Of a stretch of DNA of 64,000 bases, positions 16,569 to 26,156 are shown in pieces. This stretch comes from Saccharopolyspora_D taberi. Lineage in GTDB: Bacteria; Actinomycetota; Actinomycetes; Mycobacteriales; Pseudonocardiaceae. The translations under genes were made by a program, and so were the position numbers. The first letter of the stretch is position 1; each line of letters starts with the position of its first letter. The stretch spans positions 62,001 through 126,000 of the forward strand of contig NZ_BAAAUX010000010.1 of the NCBI RefSeq assembly GCF_039534165.1, read 5' to 3'. Below the pieces are notes generated by a model that saw only the letters and a program-made list of their open reading frames with translations, did no database searches and was not told where the DNA came from.

Positions 16569-17198
16569 ATGTCCGTGCGGAAGCTGGCGGCCTCGTCCGC
16601 CGTGCTCGCGGTCACCCTCACCGGAGCGTTGTTCGTCCCGCCCGCGCTTTCGGCGACTCCCGCGCCGACGGCCGCGGCGGTGCGCCCGGCGAGCGAACAT
16701 GTGCTCCAGATCGACTACCAGGTGCAGGAGACGGGGTACTGGTGCGGCCCCGCGGCGACCAGGATCGCCCTGTCGGCGCGCGGGATCCAGCGCAGCCAGT
16801 CCGACCTGGCGGCCGAACTCGGCACGCACGAAGGCGGAACGGACCACATCGGCCAGGTCACGCGGGTCCTCAGCGCGCAGGTGGGCTGGTACGAGACCAA
16901 GGAAATGCCGAACGACCCGCCGTCCGAGGAGCAGAAGTCCCTGCTCTGGAACGACATCGTGCACGACATCGACAACGGCTACGCGGTCGTGGCGAACATC
17001 GTTGCCCCGCCGGGCAACCAGCCGCCCGGCTACCCGCCGGACCAGACGATCTACCACTACTTCACGGTCATCGGCTACGACGACGCGGCGGGGACGGTGC
17101 TGATCGCCGACCCGGCCTCGTTCAGCGGGAACCAGATCTACTGGCTGTCCTTCGACCAGCTGGCCAGCCTGATCCCGCCCAAGGGTTACAGCGCCTGA
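16569..17198 (+). CDS. Secreted C39-like cysteine peptidase
   Basis: 209 residues with a signal peptide (LAASSAVLAVTLTGALFVPPALS). The mature part has YQVQETGYWCGPAATRIAL, where the Q and C match the oxyanion-hole Gln and catalytic Cys of papain-fold C39 peptidases, and later IYHYFTVIGYDD with the catalytic His, then LIADPAS with the Asp. Peptidase_C39_2 proteins are secreted rather than fused to ABC transporters. AGGAGG precedes the ATG. The substrate is unknown; with the M15 and GH25 enzymes it may act at the cell surface. Confidence 0.88.
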   Translation: MSVRKLAASSAVLAVTLTGALFVPPALSATPAPTAAAVRPASEHVLQIDYQVQETGYWCGPAATRIALSARGIQRSQSDLAAELGTHEGGTDHIGQVTRVLSAQVGWYETKEMPNDPPSEEQKSLLWNDIVHDIDNGYAVVANIVAPPGNQPPGYPPDQTIYHYFTVIGYDDAAGTVLIADPASFSGNQIYWLSFDQLASLIPPKGYSA

Positions 17199-17202
17199 CC
17201 CG

Positions 17203-17230
17203 GAGGGCGGGCCCCTCGCGGTCCGCCCTC
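17203..17230. terminator. Bidirectional hairpin between C39 and PycTM genes
   Basis: GAGGGCGG (17203-17210) and CCGCCCTC (17223-17230) form an 8-bp stem between two convergent genes; its right arm reaches the PycTM stop codon. Confidence 0.5.
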
Positions 17231-17714
17231 ACACCGCGGACGCGACCGCCGCCACCACCGCGACGAGCAGCGCGACGATCAGGAGCGTGGTCGCGGCCTG
17301 GAGCAGCCGGAACTTCTTCGTCCCGAGCCGAGCGACGACAAGCAGCCGCTCCCGGTGCCAGCGCAGCGGATCATCGGCGATGCGGTCGAAATGCCGCCGG
17401 AGTTCGGAGTCGGTCATCGAGCTGTAGGTGGTGAACCCGCTCTGCCGCAATCGTGGCCGCACGTTCCACAACAACAGCAACATGGCCACGGCGAGCAGCG
17501 CCAGCGCGGCCCAGAAGAGGACTGTCGCCACCACGGGCACCGAGGCCCGCGGCAGCACACCGAGCCCCACGGTGAGGATGGGACTGAACACGGCCAGCAG
17601 GATGCTGGTCTTGGTCTCGGTACGGGTGAGCGTCGAGTCCCCACGGGCCAGCTCGTCCTGCAGCAGCCCTTCCACCGTCTCCACGTCCGGGCCGCCGCCC
17701 GTCGATTCCGCCAT
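17229..17714 (-). CDS. Pycsar effector-like two-helix-pair membrane protein (PycTM/DUF5706-like)
   Basis: 161 residues. VEGLLQDELARGDSTLTRTETKTSILLAVFSP in two parts resembles the start of PycTM domains, with a polar helix running into membrane helix 1; helix 2 is VLFWAALALLAVAMLLLLW, then a cytosolic loop with SMTDSELRRHFDRIADDPLRWHRE, and a final helix LLIVALLVAVVAAVA. In Pycsar antiphage systems such effectors sense cCMP or cUMP and disrupt the membrane. No pyrimidine cyclase gene is visible nearby, so function in defence is a guess. ATG at 17732 is an alternative start. Confidence 0.65.
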   Translation of the reverse strand: MAESTGGGPDVETVEGLLQDELARGDSTLTRTETKTSILLAVFSPILTVGLGVLPRASVPVVATVLFWAALALLAVAMLLLLWNVRPRLRQSGFTTYSSMTDSELRRHFDRIADDPLRWHRERLLVVARLGTKKFRLLQAATTLLIVALLVAVVAAVASAV

Positions 17715-17780
17715 GGCGGAATCATCGCGCATCCTCGGAGCGGTGTGGCTCCGTTCCCCTGGCGTGGATACGTTCGCGGG

Positions 17781-18296
17781 GTGAGCGCAGGACTTCGACT
17801 CAGACCGTTGCGAGGCGAGGACGAAGCTTCGTTCCTCGCCGCTCACAGAGCGATGGCAGCGGAGGGGGTCAACTTCGCCTTCGGCCTCGAGGCAGGTATG
17901 TCGTGGAGCGACTACCTCCAGACGCTGGAGGAATGGCGAGCTGGGATCAACCTGCCGACCGGCATGGTTCCCGCGACCTTCCTGGTAGCAGAGGTCGCCG
18001 GGGAGATCGTCGGCCGAACGTCCATCCGGCACACCCTCAACGACTTCCTGGCCCGCCTAGGAGGCCACATCGGCTACGCCGTCCTGGCAGAACATCGCCG
18101 ACGCGGGTACGCGACCGAAATCCTCAGGCAGAGCATTGTCATCGCGCGAGCGCACGGGGTGGAACGAGTCCTGGTCACGTGCGACGAGGACAACATCGGC
18201 TCGATCACGGTGATCGAAGCCTGCGGCGGGCGGCTGGACACCCTCGTTCGCACCGAGCCGGGAGCCCCCGCGAAGCGCCGGTACTGGATCGACTGA
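17781..18296 (+). CDS. GNAT-family N-acetyltransferase
   Basis: 171 residues. LRLRPLRGEDEASFLAAHRA is the first strand-helix; ATFLVAEVAGEIVGRTSIRH is beta 2-4; HIGYAVLAEHRRRGYATEIL holds the acetyl-CoA loop (R-R-G-Y-A type of the Q/RxxGxG/A motif); DEDNIGSITVIEACGG is the typical late motif. The fold suggests acetylation of an amino group on a small molecule. GTG 17781 is used. The gene is divergent from the PycTM protein, and the distance (66 bp) suggests overlapping promoters. Confidence 0.9.
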   Translation: MSAGLRLRPLRGEDEASFLAAHRAMAAEGVNFAFGLEAGMSWSDYLQTLEEWRAGINLPTGMVPATFLVAEVAGEIVGRTSIRHTLNDFLARLGGHIGYAVLAEHRRRGYATEILRQSIVIARAHGVERVLVTCDEDNIGSITVIEACGGRLDTLVRTEPGAPAKRRYWID

Positions 18297-18350
18297 CTCC
18301 TGGTGCTCCCGACTCGCACTGCGAGCAGCGATGGTCCAGGGAGTGACCGG

Positions 18351-18363
18351 CACCCCTGCTGAC
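18351..18363 (+). repeat. 13-bp direct repeat, left copy
   Basis: CACCCCTGCTGAC occurs here and again at 19185-19197, so the two copies bracket the SUKH-like gene just beside the 3' end of tRNA-Arg. They could be remnants of an integration, but chance cannot be excluded. Confidence 0.4.
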
Positions 18364-18518
18364 ACGGAACCGTCGTCGCCGGAGGGCGTACGAAGGGGAT
18401 CAATGAGGTTCGGGGCATCGCTTTGTCACTAGGTGTGGTCGCGGACCCCGGCCTACGTTGCCATCGGTGGTCCGGCAGGTTCGGCTCTCATCGGACATCC
18501 GGTACGTAACCTGCGAAC

Positions 18519-19070
18519 GTGACGACGGACGCAACTCCCGACGACCTGGCCCTGCCACCGGCATTCACCGAACTGCACGAGATCGGCATTCCCTGGGTAT
18601 GGGACGACGATGAAGACACGCTGCTCTACGGCTGCGACTTCGAGTTCTACCCGCACTTCGCGGCTCCGGATCACACGGCCTGGTGGTTCCGCATGTGGAC
18701 TGGCAATGAGGAGGTCGACGGAAGCGAGTTCCGATTCTTCGGCACGTCCGGGGCGGGCGACTATGCCGGATTCTGGCTCGTCCGAGACGACACACCGATC
18801 ACCGGACAGCCCGTGGTTCTCCTGGGCTCCGAGGGGCAAATCGGGGTGATCGCCCGCGACCTCGGGGCTCTCCTGTGGGTGTTCGCCAACGGCTCCGGCC
18901 CGGTCGAAGCACTCGATGATCCGGACGAGAAGAGACCCCCGAACGAGACGTTCCACGCGATCGCAGAGCGGTACGCACCTGGACAAAGTCGCCCGACCGC
19001 CGAGATCGTCGCTGAGGCTCAACAAGAGTTCCCGGACTTCGAGGCGTACATCAACGCGATGTGCTGCTGA
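18519..19070 (+). CDS. SMI1/KNR4 (SUKH)-like protein, possible immunity protein
   Basis: 183 residues, acidic. LPPAFTELHEIGIPWVWDDDE, FRFFGTSGAGDYAGFWLV, QPVVLLGSEGQIGVIARDLGALLWVFAN and a C-terminal helix IVAEAQQEFPDFEAYINAM match the general SUKH pattern of strands with a glycine-rich turn. SUKH proteins often protect against polymorphic toxins; no toxin gene is visible beside it. The GTG at 18519 has no strong ribosome-binding site. GC is somewhat lower here than in neighbours, and 13-bp direct repeats flank the gene, so recent acquisition is possible. Confidence 0.65.
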   Translation: MTTDATPDDLALPPAFTELHEIGIPWVWDDDEDTLLYGCDFEFYPHFAAPDHTAWWFRMWTGNEEVDGSEFRFFGTSGAGDYAGFWLVRDDTPITGQPVVLLGSEGQIGVIARDLGALLWVFANGSGPVEALDDPDEKRPPNETFHAIAERYAPGQSRPTAEIVAEAQQEFPDFEAYINAMCC

Positions 19071-19159
19071 ACGAAGCGTGCCTCGAACCGCATCGGAGCA
19101 TTGTCCTCGGGGGCGGCGGGTCCGCTGCGTAATCGCACGCTAGTCGCACGACATGATGA

Positions 19160-19191
19160 AGGGGTGCGGGTCAGGAGCGGCCTGCACCCCT
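19160..19191. terminator. Hairpin between SUKH gene and tRNA-Arg
   Basis: AGGGGTGC (19160-19167) pairs with GCACCCCT (19184-19191). It lies 18 bp past the tRNA 3' end and also downstream of the rightward SUKH-like gene, so it may serve both strands. Confidence 0.5.
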
Positions 19192-19208
19192 GCTGACCTG
19201 GCGTTATG

Positions 19209-19281
19209 CGCCCCCGGCAGGATTCGAACCTGCGACACCCGCTTTAGGAGAGCGGTGCTCTATCCCCTGAGCTACGAGGGC
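19209..19281 (-). tRNA. tRNA-Arg (anticodon CCU)
   Basis: A 73-nt cloverleaf on the minus strand: acceptor GCCCTCG/CGGGGGC, D-arm GCTC...GAGC, anticodon stem CCGCT/AGCGG around loop CTCCTAA (anticodon CCT), T-arm GCAGG/CCTGC with TTCGAAT. CCA is not encoded. It reads AGG codons, which are rare in high-GC genomes. Confidence 0.97.
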
Positions 19282-19426
19282 TTGGTCGCGTGCGACCCAC
19301 CTCGGAGGGTACCGGGCGGCGGGACGGTTGCCGACACCCGGTCGCTTCTCGCGGACGGCGGTCACAGCGGGTGGGGCTCGCGTATCGTGAGGTGATCGTT
19401 ACGGGCCGCGGGTTTGGGGGACGGTC

Positions 19427-21431
19427 GTGCACAACGAGAACCACGGGGACGTTCGGAACCTCGTCCAAGCCGGGGTCGCGCACGTGCACCTGCCGGACGG
19501 GCGGCGGACGCCCGGTGATCTTCCGACCTGGCAGCAGGTGCTGGTCGATCGGGTTTCGGAGCAGGCGCGGCTGATGGAGCTGTTGACCGGTGACGGCTCG
19601 GTGACCTGCGTGGGGATCAGCGGGACCAGCGGGGTCGGCAAGAGCGCGCTGGCGTTGTACTGCCTCAACCGGGTCGTCAAGCGGTTCGAGCACGGTCAGC
19701 TCTACTACGACTTCAACGCCCAGGGGCGGCCGGTCGGTCTCGTGGACGCGGTTCGGTACTGCCTGAAGTCGCTCGGTGGGCAGGTTCCGGTCGATCCGGG
19801 GGAGGCTGCCGCGCGGCTTCGGAGCGAGCTGAGCGAGCGTCGCGTCGTGGTCGTGCTCGACAACATCGCTGAGCTGGACGGGCTCCGGGAGCTGCGTCCG
19901 AGTACGGGCAGCCTGCTGCTGTTCACCACCCACCGCAACGTCGACGACCTGCGGTTCGACGGAGTGGAGCCGATCGCGCTGGACGTCTTCGACCTCGATT
20001 CCGGTGTCGAGCTGCTGGAGAAGCTGTGCCCGGACGGTCGGGTCGCGCGGGAGCCGGACGCCGCTCGTGAGCTCGTCGAGCTGTGCGGTTTCCTGCCGGT
20101 CGCGCTGCGGATCGTCGGCGGGATGCTGGTGAAGCGGAAGTCGCGGCGGTTGTCGGCGCTGGTGGCCGAACTCCGCAATGACGACGTCCGCCACGCCCGG
20201 ATGCGGAATACGCTCAAGCACGTGGTGGAAGATCTTTCGCCCGGGGAACGGGATCTGTACCTGCTGCTCGGGCTGGTGCCCGGGCCGACGTTCTCCGCGC
20301 CCGCCGCAGCGGCGTTGGCCGATCTGCTGCCGCACGTCGCCGAGGAGCTGCTCGACGAACTCCGCACCAGCAACCTGCTGGAGGAGAACGATCGGGAGCA
20401 GTTCCGGTTCCACGACCTCGTTGGCCTGCACGCGAAGAAGCTTGCGGAAGCAGAGTTCTCGCACGACGCCGCCCGCGCGGCGCGGTTGCGGCTGGTGGAG
20501 TGGTACCGGACGCAGGGGGCGTTCGCCGATCGGGCGGTGACGGAGCCGTCGCGGCTGCGGGTGGGCGGGGACGACGACCTGGTCGCCGGCGCCAACCCGT
20601 TCGACAAGACCAGTGGGCTGGAGTGGCTTGAGAACGAGCGGCCGAACATCCTCGCGCTCGCTGAACTCTGCGCCGAATACCGTTGGGACGAAGCGGTGAT
20701 CTCGTTCTGCGACGGTCCACTGTGGGCGCTGCACAACCATCACAAGAACTACCGGGACACCCTCGCGGCGTTGAAGTCGGGCGTCGGCGCAGCGGAGCGG
20801 GCGGGGGACCTGCGGGCCGAGGCGCGGATGCGCAGTCTTCGGGTGCAGTTGTGGACGGAGCTGGCCAGTTACGACGCCGCGCGTGATGAAGCCGCGCTGG
20901 CCGTCGCCGCGGCCGAGAGGTCCGGGAACCGCCGGATTCTGGCCTCTGCGCTGGAGTTCCAGGGCAAGCTCCACCTCGCCGAGGAGTCCTGGGACGACGC
21001 GATCGCGTTGTTCCGGCAGGCGCTCGCGCTCAACGAGGAGGTCGGCAGGCCGCGCGGCATGGCCATCCAGCACTACCTCATCGGCAAGGCGCTCAACGGG
21101 CGCGGTGATCACGAGGAGTCGTTCGCGCACCTCGACGTCGCCCTCGGGCTGCTGGCCGGATTTCCCGACGAGCGTCGGCTTCCCGGCCGGGTCCGCCTCG
21201 TCATCGCCAGCGGGCACCAGCAGCTCGGGTGGCACTCGGAGGCGGTCGAGCTGCTGCGCGAGGTCGTCGACCAGACCCGGGCCCGGAACGCCTCCTTCGA
21301 GCTCGCCGAAGCGTTGGAACTGCTCGGGATCTCGCTCGCCGAGACCGGCGACTCCGCCGCCTCCCGGGAGCACCTGACCGAAGCGCTCGACATCTACCGG
21401 CAGGCCGGGCACCCGGCCGCCGACCGCGTGC

Positions 21432-21448
<17 letters not shown>
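19427..21448 (+). CDS. STAND (NB-ARC) NTPase with TPR repeats
   Basis: 673 residues. A short N-terminal motif NHGDVRNLVQAGVAHVHLPD, common in actinomycete NB-ARC proteins, leads to the NTPase: Walker A GTSGVGKSAL (about residues 68-77), Walker B-like RRVVVVLDNIAE, and a GLPL-like GFLPVALRI. From about residue 360 on there are helical TPR-like pairs (for example SWDDAIALFRQALALNEEV; HSEAVELLREVVDQT). It resembles the AfsR/SARP regulators without their DNA-binding head, so it is probably a signal-dependent switch. The C-terminus overlaps the convergent gene by 17 bp. Confidence 0.88.
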
Positions 21449-22685
<1,237 letters not shown>

Positions 22686-22731
22686 ATCTTACGTCGCCCC
22701 GTTTTCCGCTGCGGGCGTTCCGGAGAACCGG

Positions 22732-24261
22732 TCAACGCGAGTCCGTCCGGGAGATCGACGGCAGGTCGCCGCTGTCCTGGTCGATCTCCACCCGGTTGCG
22801 CCCCGCGCGCTTGGCCCGGTAGAGCGCGATGTCGGCGGCCGAGAACAGGTGGTCCAGTTCCGCTGGGCCCGCGGCGACTCCGATGCTGACCGTGGGCGGC
22901 TGCTTGGTCCGGCCCAGCACCAGCCGCCAGTCGTGCGCGTCCACCGCCGCGCGGATGCGTTCGGCGACCACCGGACCGGACTCGTCCGCGGAGTCGACCA
23001 GCAGGACCACGAACTCGTCCCCGGCCCACCGGCAGATCAGGTCGTCGGCGCGGCACTCCCGGCGCAGCAGGTGCGCGACCTCCTGCAGGGCCGCATCTCC
23101 CGCGGCGTGCCCGGCGCCGTCGTTGACGTCCTTGAACCAGTCGACGTCCACCAGCATCAGCCACGGGATCCGGCCCTGCGCCGCGGTCTGCTCCAGCAGC
23201 GCGGGCGCCCGCCGCTCCAGGCCGAGCCGGTTGGTCAGGCCGGTCAGCGGATCGCGCAGCGCCGCCTCCTGCGCCGCCATCGCCATCCGCTGCGCCTGCA
23301 CCGCGACCCGGCGCTGCTCCAGCGCCTGGCCGAGCCCTTCCTGCAGCGTCTCCACCGCGAGCCGGGACGCGCTGACCGTGCGCCGCAGCGCCGCGGACTC
23401 GCCCACCGGGTCGGACAGCTCGTCGCAGATGGCGGCCAGGTCCAGCGAGAACTGCATCATCAGCTGCGTGTCCCGGATGGTCTCCGCCCGGTCGAGCGCG
23501 CGGCTGGCGTAGGTCCTGGCCTCCGGGAGCTCGTGCTGCTCGCGCCGGACGACCGCGAGCACCCAGTTGGCCACCGACGCGCTGAACAGGTCCTCGGCCG
23601 GCGTGCTCAGCCGCAGCGCCTCGGCGGCCAGCCGCTCCGCGGTCTCGTGCTCGCCGACCCCGGCGTGCGCCCGCGCACCGCCCGCGAGGGCCGAGCGGTA
23701 CACCTGGCCGGGCCCGGTCAGCGCCCGGCTCTCCTCGAACAGCGCGCGGGCCAGCCGGAACTGCTCCTCCCGGGACTCGCTGCGCCGCGACACCGCGCGG
23801 AACACCAGCGCGTTGGCCTCCCGGCACAGGCACTGCGCGAGCGTGTCGTCGTCCCCGGCCGCACGCGCCACCTGCACCGCCAGCGCCATCAGCTCCAGCG
23901 CGGGCGCGCGGTGGCCGATCGTCTCCAGCAGGTGGCCCAGCATGCTGATGGTGTGCGCGGCGGCGATCCCGCTGGGGCGGTCGACGTCGAGCTCGGTCCA
24001 GCCCTCGGCGGCCAGCTCCAGCGCGAGCGGGATCCGGTCCAGCCGCCACGCCAGCGACGCGCGGTGCACCAGCACGGTCGCCCGGTCCCACTGGTCGGCG
24101 ACCAGGTTCGGCCGGACCGCGGTGAGCTCGTCGAACGCGGCCCCGGCGGCCTCGAACCGGCCGGAGTCCAGCAGCAACCGCACCTGGCGGTCCTGCGCGG
24201 GCAGCCGGCCCGGCATCAGCGGATAGTCCTGCTGCACTGCGTCGTCCTCGCAGTCGCTCAC
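22732..24261 (-). CDS. TPR-GGDEF diguanylate cyclase
   Basis: 509 residues. Residues 1 to about 330 are helical TPR-like repeats (for example AAGAAFDELTAVRPNL; ALELAAEGWTELD); a coiled helix (GLGQALEQRRVAVQAQRM) links them to a GGDEF domain starting at DPLTGLTNRLGLERR. The signature reads WAGDEF, an accepted active variant, and RADD upstream fits the RxxD inhibitory site. It should make cyclic di-GMP from GTP in response to a signal bound by the TPRs. In streptomycetes c-di-GMP controls BldD and development. The gene starts at GTG 24261 and precedes the heptamer array and GT-B-like gene. Confidence 0.92.
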   Translation of the reverse strand: MSDCEDDAVQQDYPLMPGRLPAQDRQVRLLLDSGRFEAAGAAFDELTAVRPNLVADQWDRATVLVHRASLAWRLDRIPLALELAAEGWTELDVDRPSGIAAAHTISMLGHLLETIGHRAPALELMALAVQVARAAGDDDTLAQCLCREANALVFRAVSRRSESREEQFRLARALFEESRALTGPGQVYRSALAGGARAHAGVGEHETAERLAAEALRLSTPAEDLFSASVANWVLAVVRREQHELPEARTYASRALDRAETIRDTQLMMQFSLDLAAICDELSDPVGESAALRRTVSASRLAVETLQEGLGQALEQRRVAVQAQRMAMAAQEAALRDPLTGLTNRLGLERRAPALLEQTAAQGRIPWLMLVDVDWFKDVNDGAGHAAGDAALQEVAHLLRRECRADDLICRWAGDEFVVLLVDSADESGPVVAERIRAAVDAHDWRLVLGRTKQPPTVSIGVAAGPAELDHLFSAADIALYRAKRAGRNRVEIDQDSGDLPSISRTDSR

Positions 24262-24310
24262 CGGTAGTCGCGATGACTACTCATCGTTACCGATTCCGTG
24301 ACGTATCAGG

Positions 24311-24991
24311 CTACCGGGTGAGGTCGTGCCGGTACGTCTCGTAATGCACCACCTTCTCCAGCGGAAGCCGGCGGCGCCAGCCGTGCCGTTCGAGATCGGG
24401 TGCGTCGGCCAGGCGGCGAACCGGGCCCAGGCACAACCATGCCACCGGTCGCACGCCGCTGGGAATGTCGAGCAGCCTGCGCAGGAACTCCTCGCGGTAG
24501 AAGCTCACCCAGCCCACGCCGAGCCCTTCGGCGGTCGCGGCCAGCCACAGGTTCTGGATCGCCAGGCAGACCGAGTACAGCCCGGCGTCGGTGATGGCGT
24601 GCCTGCCCAGCACCGCGGGCGAACCGCGCTCCGGGTCGTAGGTGACGGCCACCCCGAGCGAGGACTCGACGATGCCCTCGACCTTGATCTTGGAGAAGGT
24701 CTGCGCCCGCTCGCCGCTGAGCTGCGCGGCGAACACGCTGCGCTCGGCCAGCACGTGCTCGCGGAAGCCGCGGCGGGTCGCTTCGTCGCGCACCAGCACG
24801 AAGTCCCAGGGCTGGGACAGCCCCACGCTCGGCGCGCTGTGCGCGGCGGTGAGGACCCGGTGCAGGACCTGGTCGGGGATCTCGCCGCCGGTGAACTCCG
24901 AGCGCACGTCGCGGCGGCGCTCGATCACGTCGTAGAGATCGGCGGCGGGGGTGGAGGAGGGGAACTGAGGTACACGTCCGGCGGTGGTCAT
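24311..24991 (-). CDS. bluB: 5,6-dimethylbenzimidazole synthase BluB
   Basis: 226 residues of the nitroreductase-like fold. DVIERRRDVRSEFTGGEIP, TAAHSAPSVGLSQPWDFVLV and GLGVGWVSFYREEFLRRLLDIP match BluB, which cleaves FMNH2 with oxygen to give the lower ligand of vitamin B12. MTTAGRVPQF at 24991 is the start. No cobalamin riboswitch is visible in the 85 bp upstream; a hairpin there (25041-25068) ends the ribosomal-protein operon. It probably has its own promoter. Confidence 0.9.
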   Translation of the reverse strand: MTTAGRVPQFPSSTPAADLYDVIERRRDVRSEFTGGEIPDQVLHRVLTAAHSAPSVGLSQPWDFVLVRDEATRRGFREHVLAERSVFAAQLSGERAQTFSKIKVEGIVESSLGVAVTYDPERGSPAVLGRHAITDAGLYSVCLAIQNLWLAATAEGLGVGWVSFYREEFLRRLLDIPSGVRPVAWLCLGPVRRLADAPDLERHGWRRRLPLEKVVHYETYRHDLTR

Positions 24992-25040
24992 CGCAGACCA
25001 TCCTGCCGTGTGACGATCGGCGGCCCGCATACGCCCGTGC

Positions 25041-25068
25041 GGGTGGGTGCGGCTGAGCGCACCCACCC
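25041..25068 (-). terminator. Terminator after the rpmB-rpmG-rpsN-rpsR operon
   Basis: GGGTGGGTGCG (25041-25051) pairs perfectly with CGCACCCACCC (25058-25068), eight bases past the rpsR stop. There is no U-tract. Confidence 0.65.
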
Positions 25069-25076
25069 GGGCCGGG

Positions 25077-25313
25077 TCAGCGCTTGGCGGCGGCGGGGTA
25101 AGGCAGCAGGGCCATCTCCCTGGCGTTCTTGATCGCCTGGGCGACATCGCGCTGCTGCTGCGGGGTCAGGCCGGTCACCCGGCGGGAGCGGATCTTGCCG
25201 CGGTCGGACACGAACTTGCGCAGCAGGGCGGTGTCCTTCCAGTCCACCACCACGACGCCCTCCCGTTCGAGGAGGTTCTGCTTCGGCCTGCGCGGCCGGT
25301 GGTTGCCAGCCAT
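25077..25313 (-). CDS. rpsR: 30S ribosomal protein S18, cysteine-free paralog
   Basis: 78 residues. NLLEREGVVVVDWKDTALLRKFVSDRGKI and RRVTGLTPQQQRDVAQAIKNARE are the S18 core. No cysteine is present, so this is the C-minus form that needs no zinc. It is the last gene of a four-gene operon whose order (L28, L33, S14, S18) equals the Zur-repressed set of mycobacteria, where these paralogs replace zinc-binding copies when zinc is scarce. Confidence 0.95.
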   Translation of the reverse strand: MAGNHRPRRPKQNLLEREGVVVVDWKDTALLRKFVSDRGKIRSRRVTGLTPQQQRDVAQAIKNAREMALLPYPAAAKR

Positions 25314-25316
25314 CCC

Positions 25317-25622
25317 TCACCAACTCGACTTCGTCACGCCGGGCAGTTCACCCGCGTGCGCCAGCTCGCGCAGGCGCACCCGGGAGAGCCCGAACTTGCG
25401 GAAATAGCCACGCGGCCTGCCGTCGACGGCGTCGCGGTTGCGCAGGCGCGTCGCGCTGGCGTCGCGGGGTTGCCGCTGCAGCTCCAGCACCGCGGCGTCC
25501 CGCTCGGCGGCGCTGCTGGCCGGGGCGGCGATGATCTTCTTCAGCTCGGCGCGGCGCTCGGCGTACCGGGCCACGACCTCGCGCCGCTGGGCGTTGCGGG
25601 CGATCTTGGACTTCTTGGCCAT
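25317..25622 (-). CDS. rpsN: 30S ribosomal protein S14, cysteine-free long form
   Basis: 101 residues starting MAKKSKIARN. The C-terminal RDAVDGRPRGYFRKFGLSR and RLRELAHAGELPGVTKSSW are the universal S14 end. The long form without cysteines binds no zinc, unlike the short S14 with a CxxC...CxxC site. The stop is three bases before the rpsR start region, so the two are cotranscribed. Confidence 0.96.
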   Translation of the reverse strand: MAKKSKIARNAQRREVVARYAERRAELKKIIAAPASSAAERDAAVLELQRQPRDASATRLRNRDAVDGRPRGYFRKFGLSRVRLRELAHAGELPGVTKSSW

Positions 25623-25650
25623 CCGGCCTCCTCGAATGTTGGGGGAGCGG

Positions 25651-25815
25651 CTAGCGCTCCTCGCGGAACTCCACGTGCGCGCGGATCACCGGGTCGTACT
25701 TGCGCAGCCGCATCCGGTCCGGGTCGTTGCGCCGGTTCTTCCTGGTCACGTACGTGTAGCCGGTTCCGGCGGTGGACCGGAGCTTGATCACGGGACGCAC
25801 GTCGTTGCTCGCCAT
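25651..25815 (-). CDS. rpmG: 50S ribosomal protein L33, cysteine-free form
   Basis: 54 residues: MASNDVRPVIKLRSTAGTGY, TYVTRKNRRNDPDRMRLRKY, then a short basic end. The CxxC pairs of zinc-binding L33 are absent. The ATG shares one base with the L28 stop (TGATG), giving tight coupling. Confidence 0.96.
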   Translation of the reverse strand: MASNDVRPVIKLRSTAGTGYTYVTRKNRRNDPDRMRLRKYDPVIRAHVEFREER

Positions 25816-26051
25816 CAGATCCGCTCCCCTCGCGCGCGCATCTCGGCCACCGCGGCCTCGATGCCGCGGCGGTCGATGGTCTTGATCGCGTCGGTCGACA
25901 GCCGCAGCCGGATCCAGCGGCCTTCGGACGGCAGCCAGTAGCGCCGCCGCTGGATGTTGGGCATCCAGCGCCGCCGGGTGCGGACGTGGGAGTGCGAGAC
26001 GTGGTTGCCGTAGCCGGGCTTCTTCCCGGTCAGCTGGCAGCGGACGGACAT
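25815..26051 (-). CDS. rpmB: 50S ribosomal protein L28, cysteine-poor form
   Basis: 78 residues: MSVRCQLTGKKPGYGNHVSH, SHVRTRRRWMPNIQRRRYWL and RWIRLRLSTDAIKTIDRRGI are L28. One cysteine (residue 5) remains but the second CxxC pair is missing, so it cannot form the zinc site of C-plus L28. It is the first gene of the leftward operon; AGGCAGGTC upstream is the likely ribosome-binding site, and a Zur-like box lies 18 bp upstream of the start. Confidence 0.95.
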   Translation of the reverse strand: MSVRCQLTGKKPGYGNHVSHSHVRTRRRWMPNIQRRRYWLPSEGRWIRLRLSTDAIKTIDRRGIEAAVAEMRARGERI

Positions 26052-26068
26052 GACCTGCCTCTCGGTAA

Positions 26069-26083
26069 TGACATCCGTTTTCA
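26069..26083. promoter_or_regulatory. Probable Zur box for the L28-L33-S14-S18 operon
   Basis: TGACATCCGTTTTCA, imperfectly palindromic and close to the actinobacterial Zur consensus TGAAAATGATTTTCA read on either strand. It sits upstream of rpmB where a repressor would block transcription. Predicted from position, likeness and the C-minus genes it precedes. Confidence 0.7.
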
Positions 26084-26123
26084 TATGGCTGGGCCGACAG
26101 GGTAGCGTAGGTCCGGAACGAAA

Positions 26124-26138
26124 TGAAAACCATTGCCG
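26124..26138. promoter_or_regulatory. Second, weaker Zur-like site for the mrf-L31-L32 genes
   Basis: TGAAAACCATTGCCG has one good half-site (TGAAAAC) and a poor second half. It lies 19 bp upstream of the mrf ATG at 26157 and 55 bp from the first box. Confidence 0.45.
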
Positions 26139-26156
26139 ATTGGGGTCGAGGTGGGG

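Noticed and set aside
24992..25076. Cobalamin riboswitch before bluB
   Set aside because: Only 85 bp are available, with a terminator hairpin of the previous operon and no B12-box sequence.
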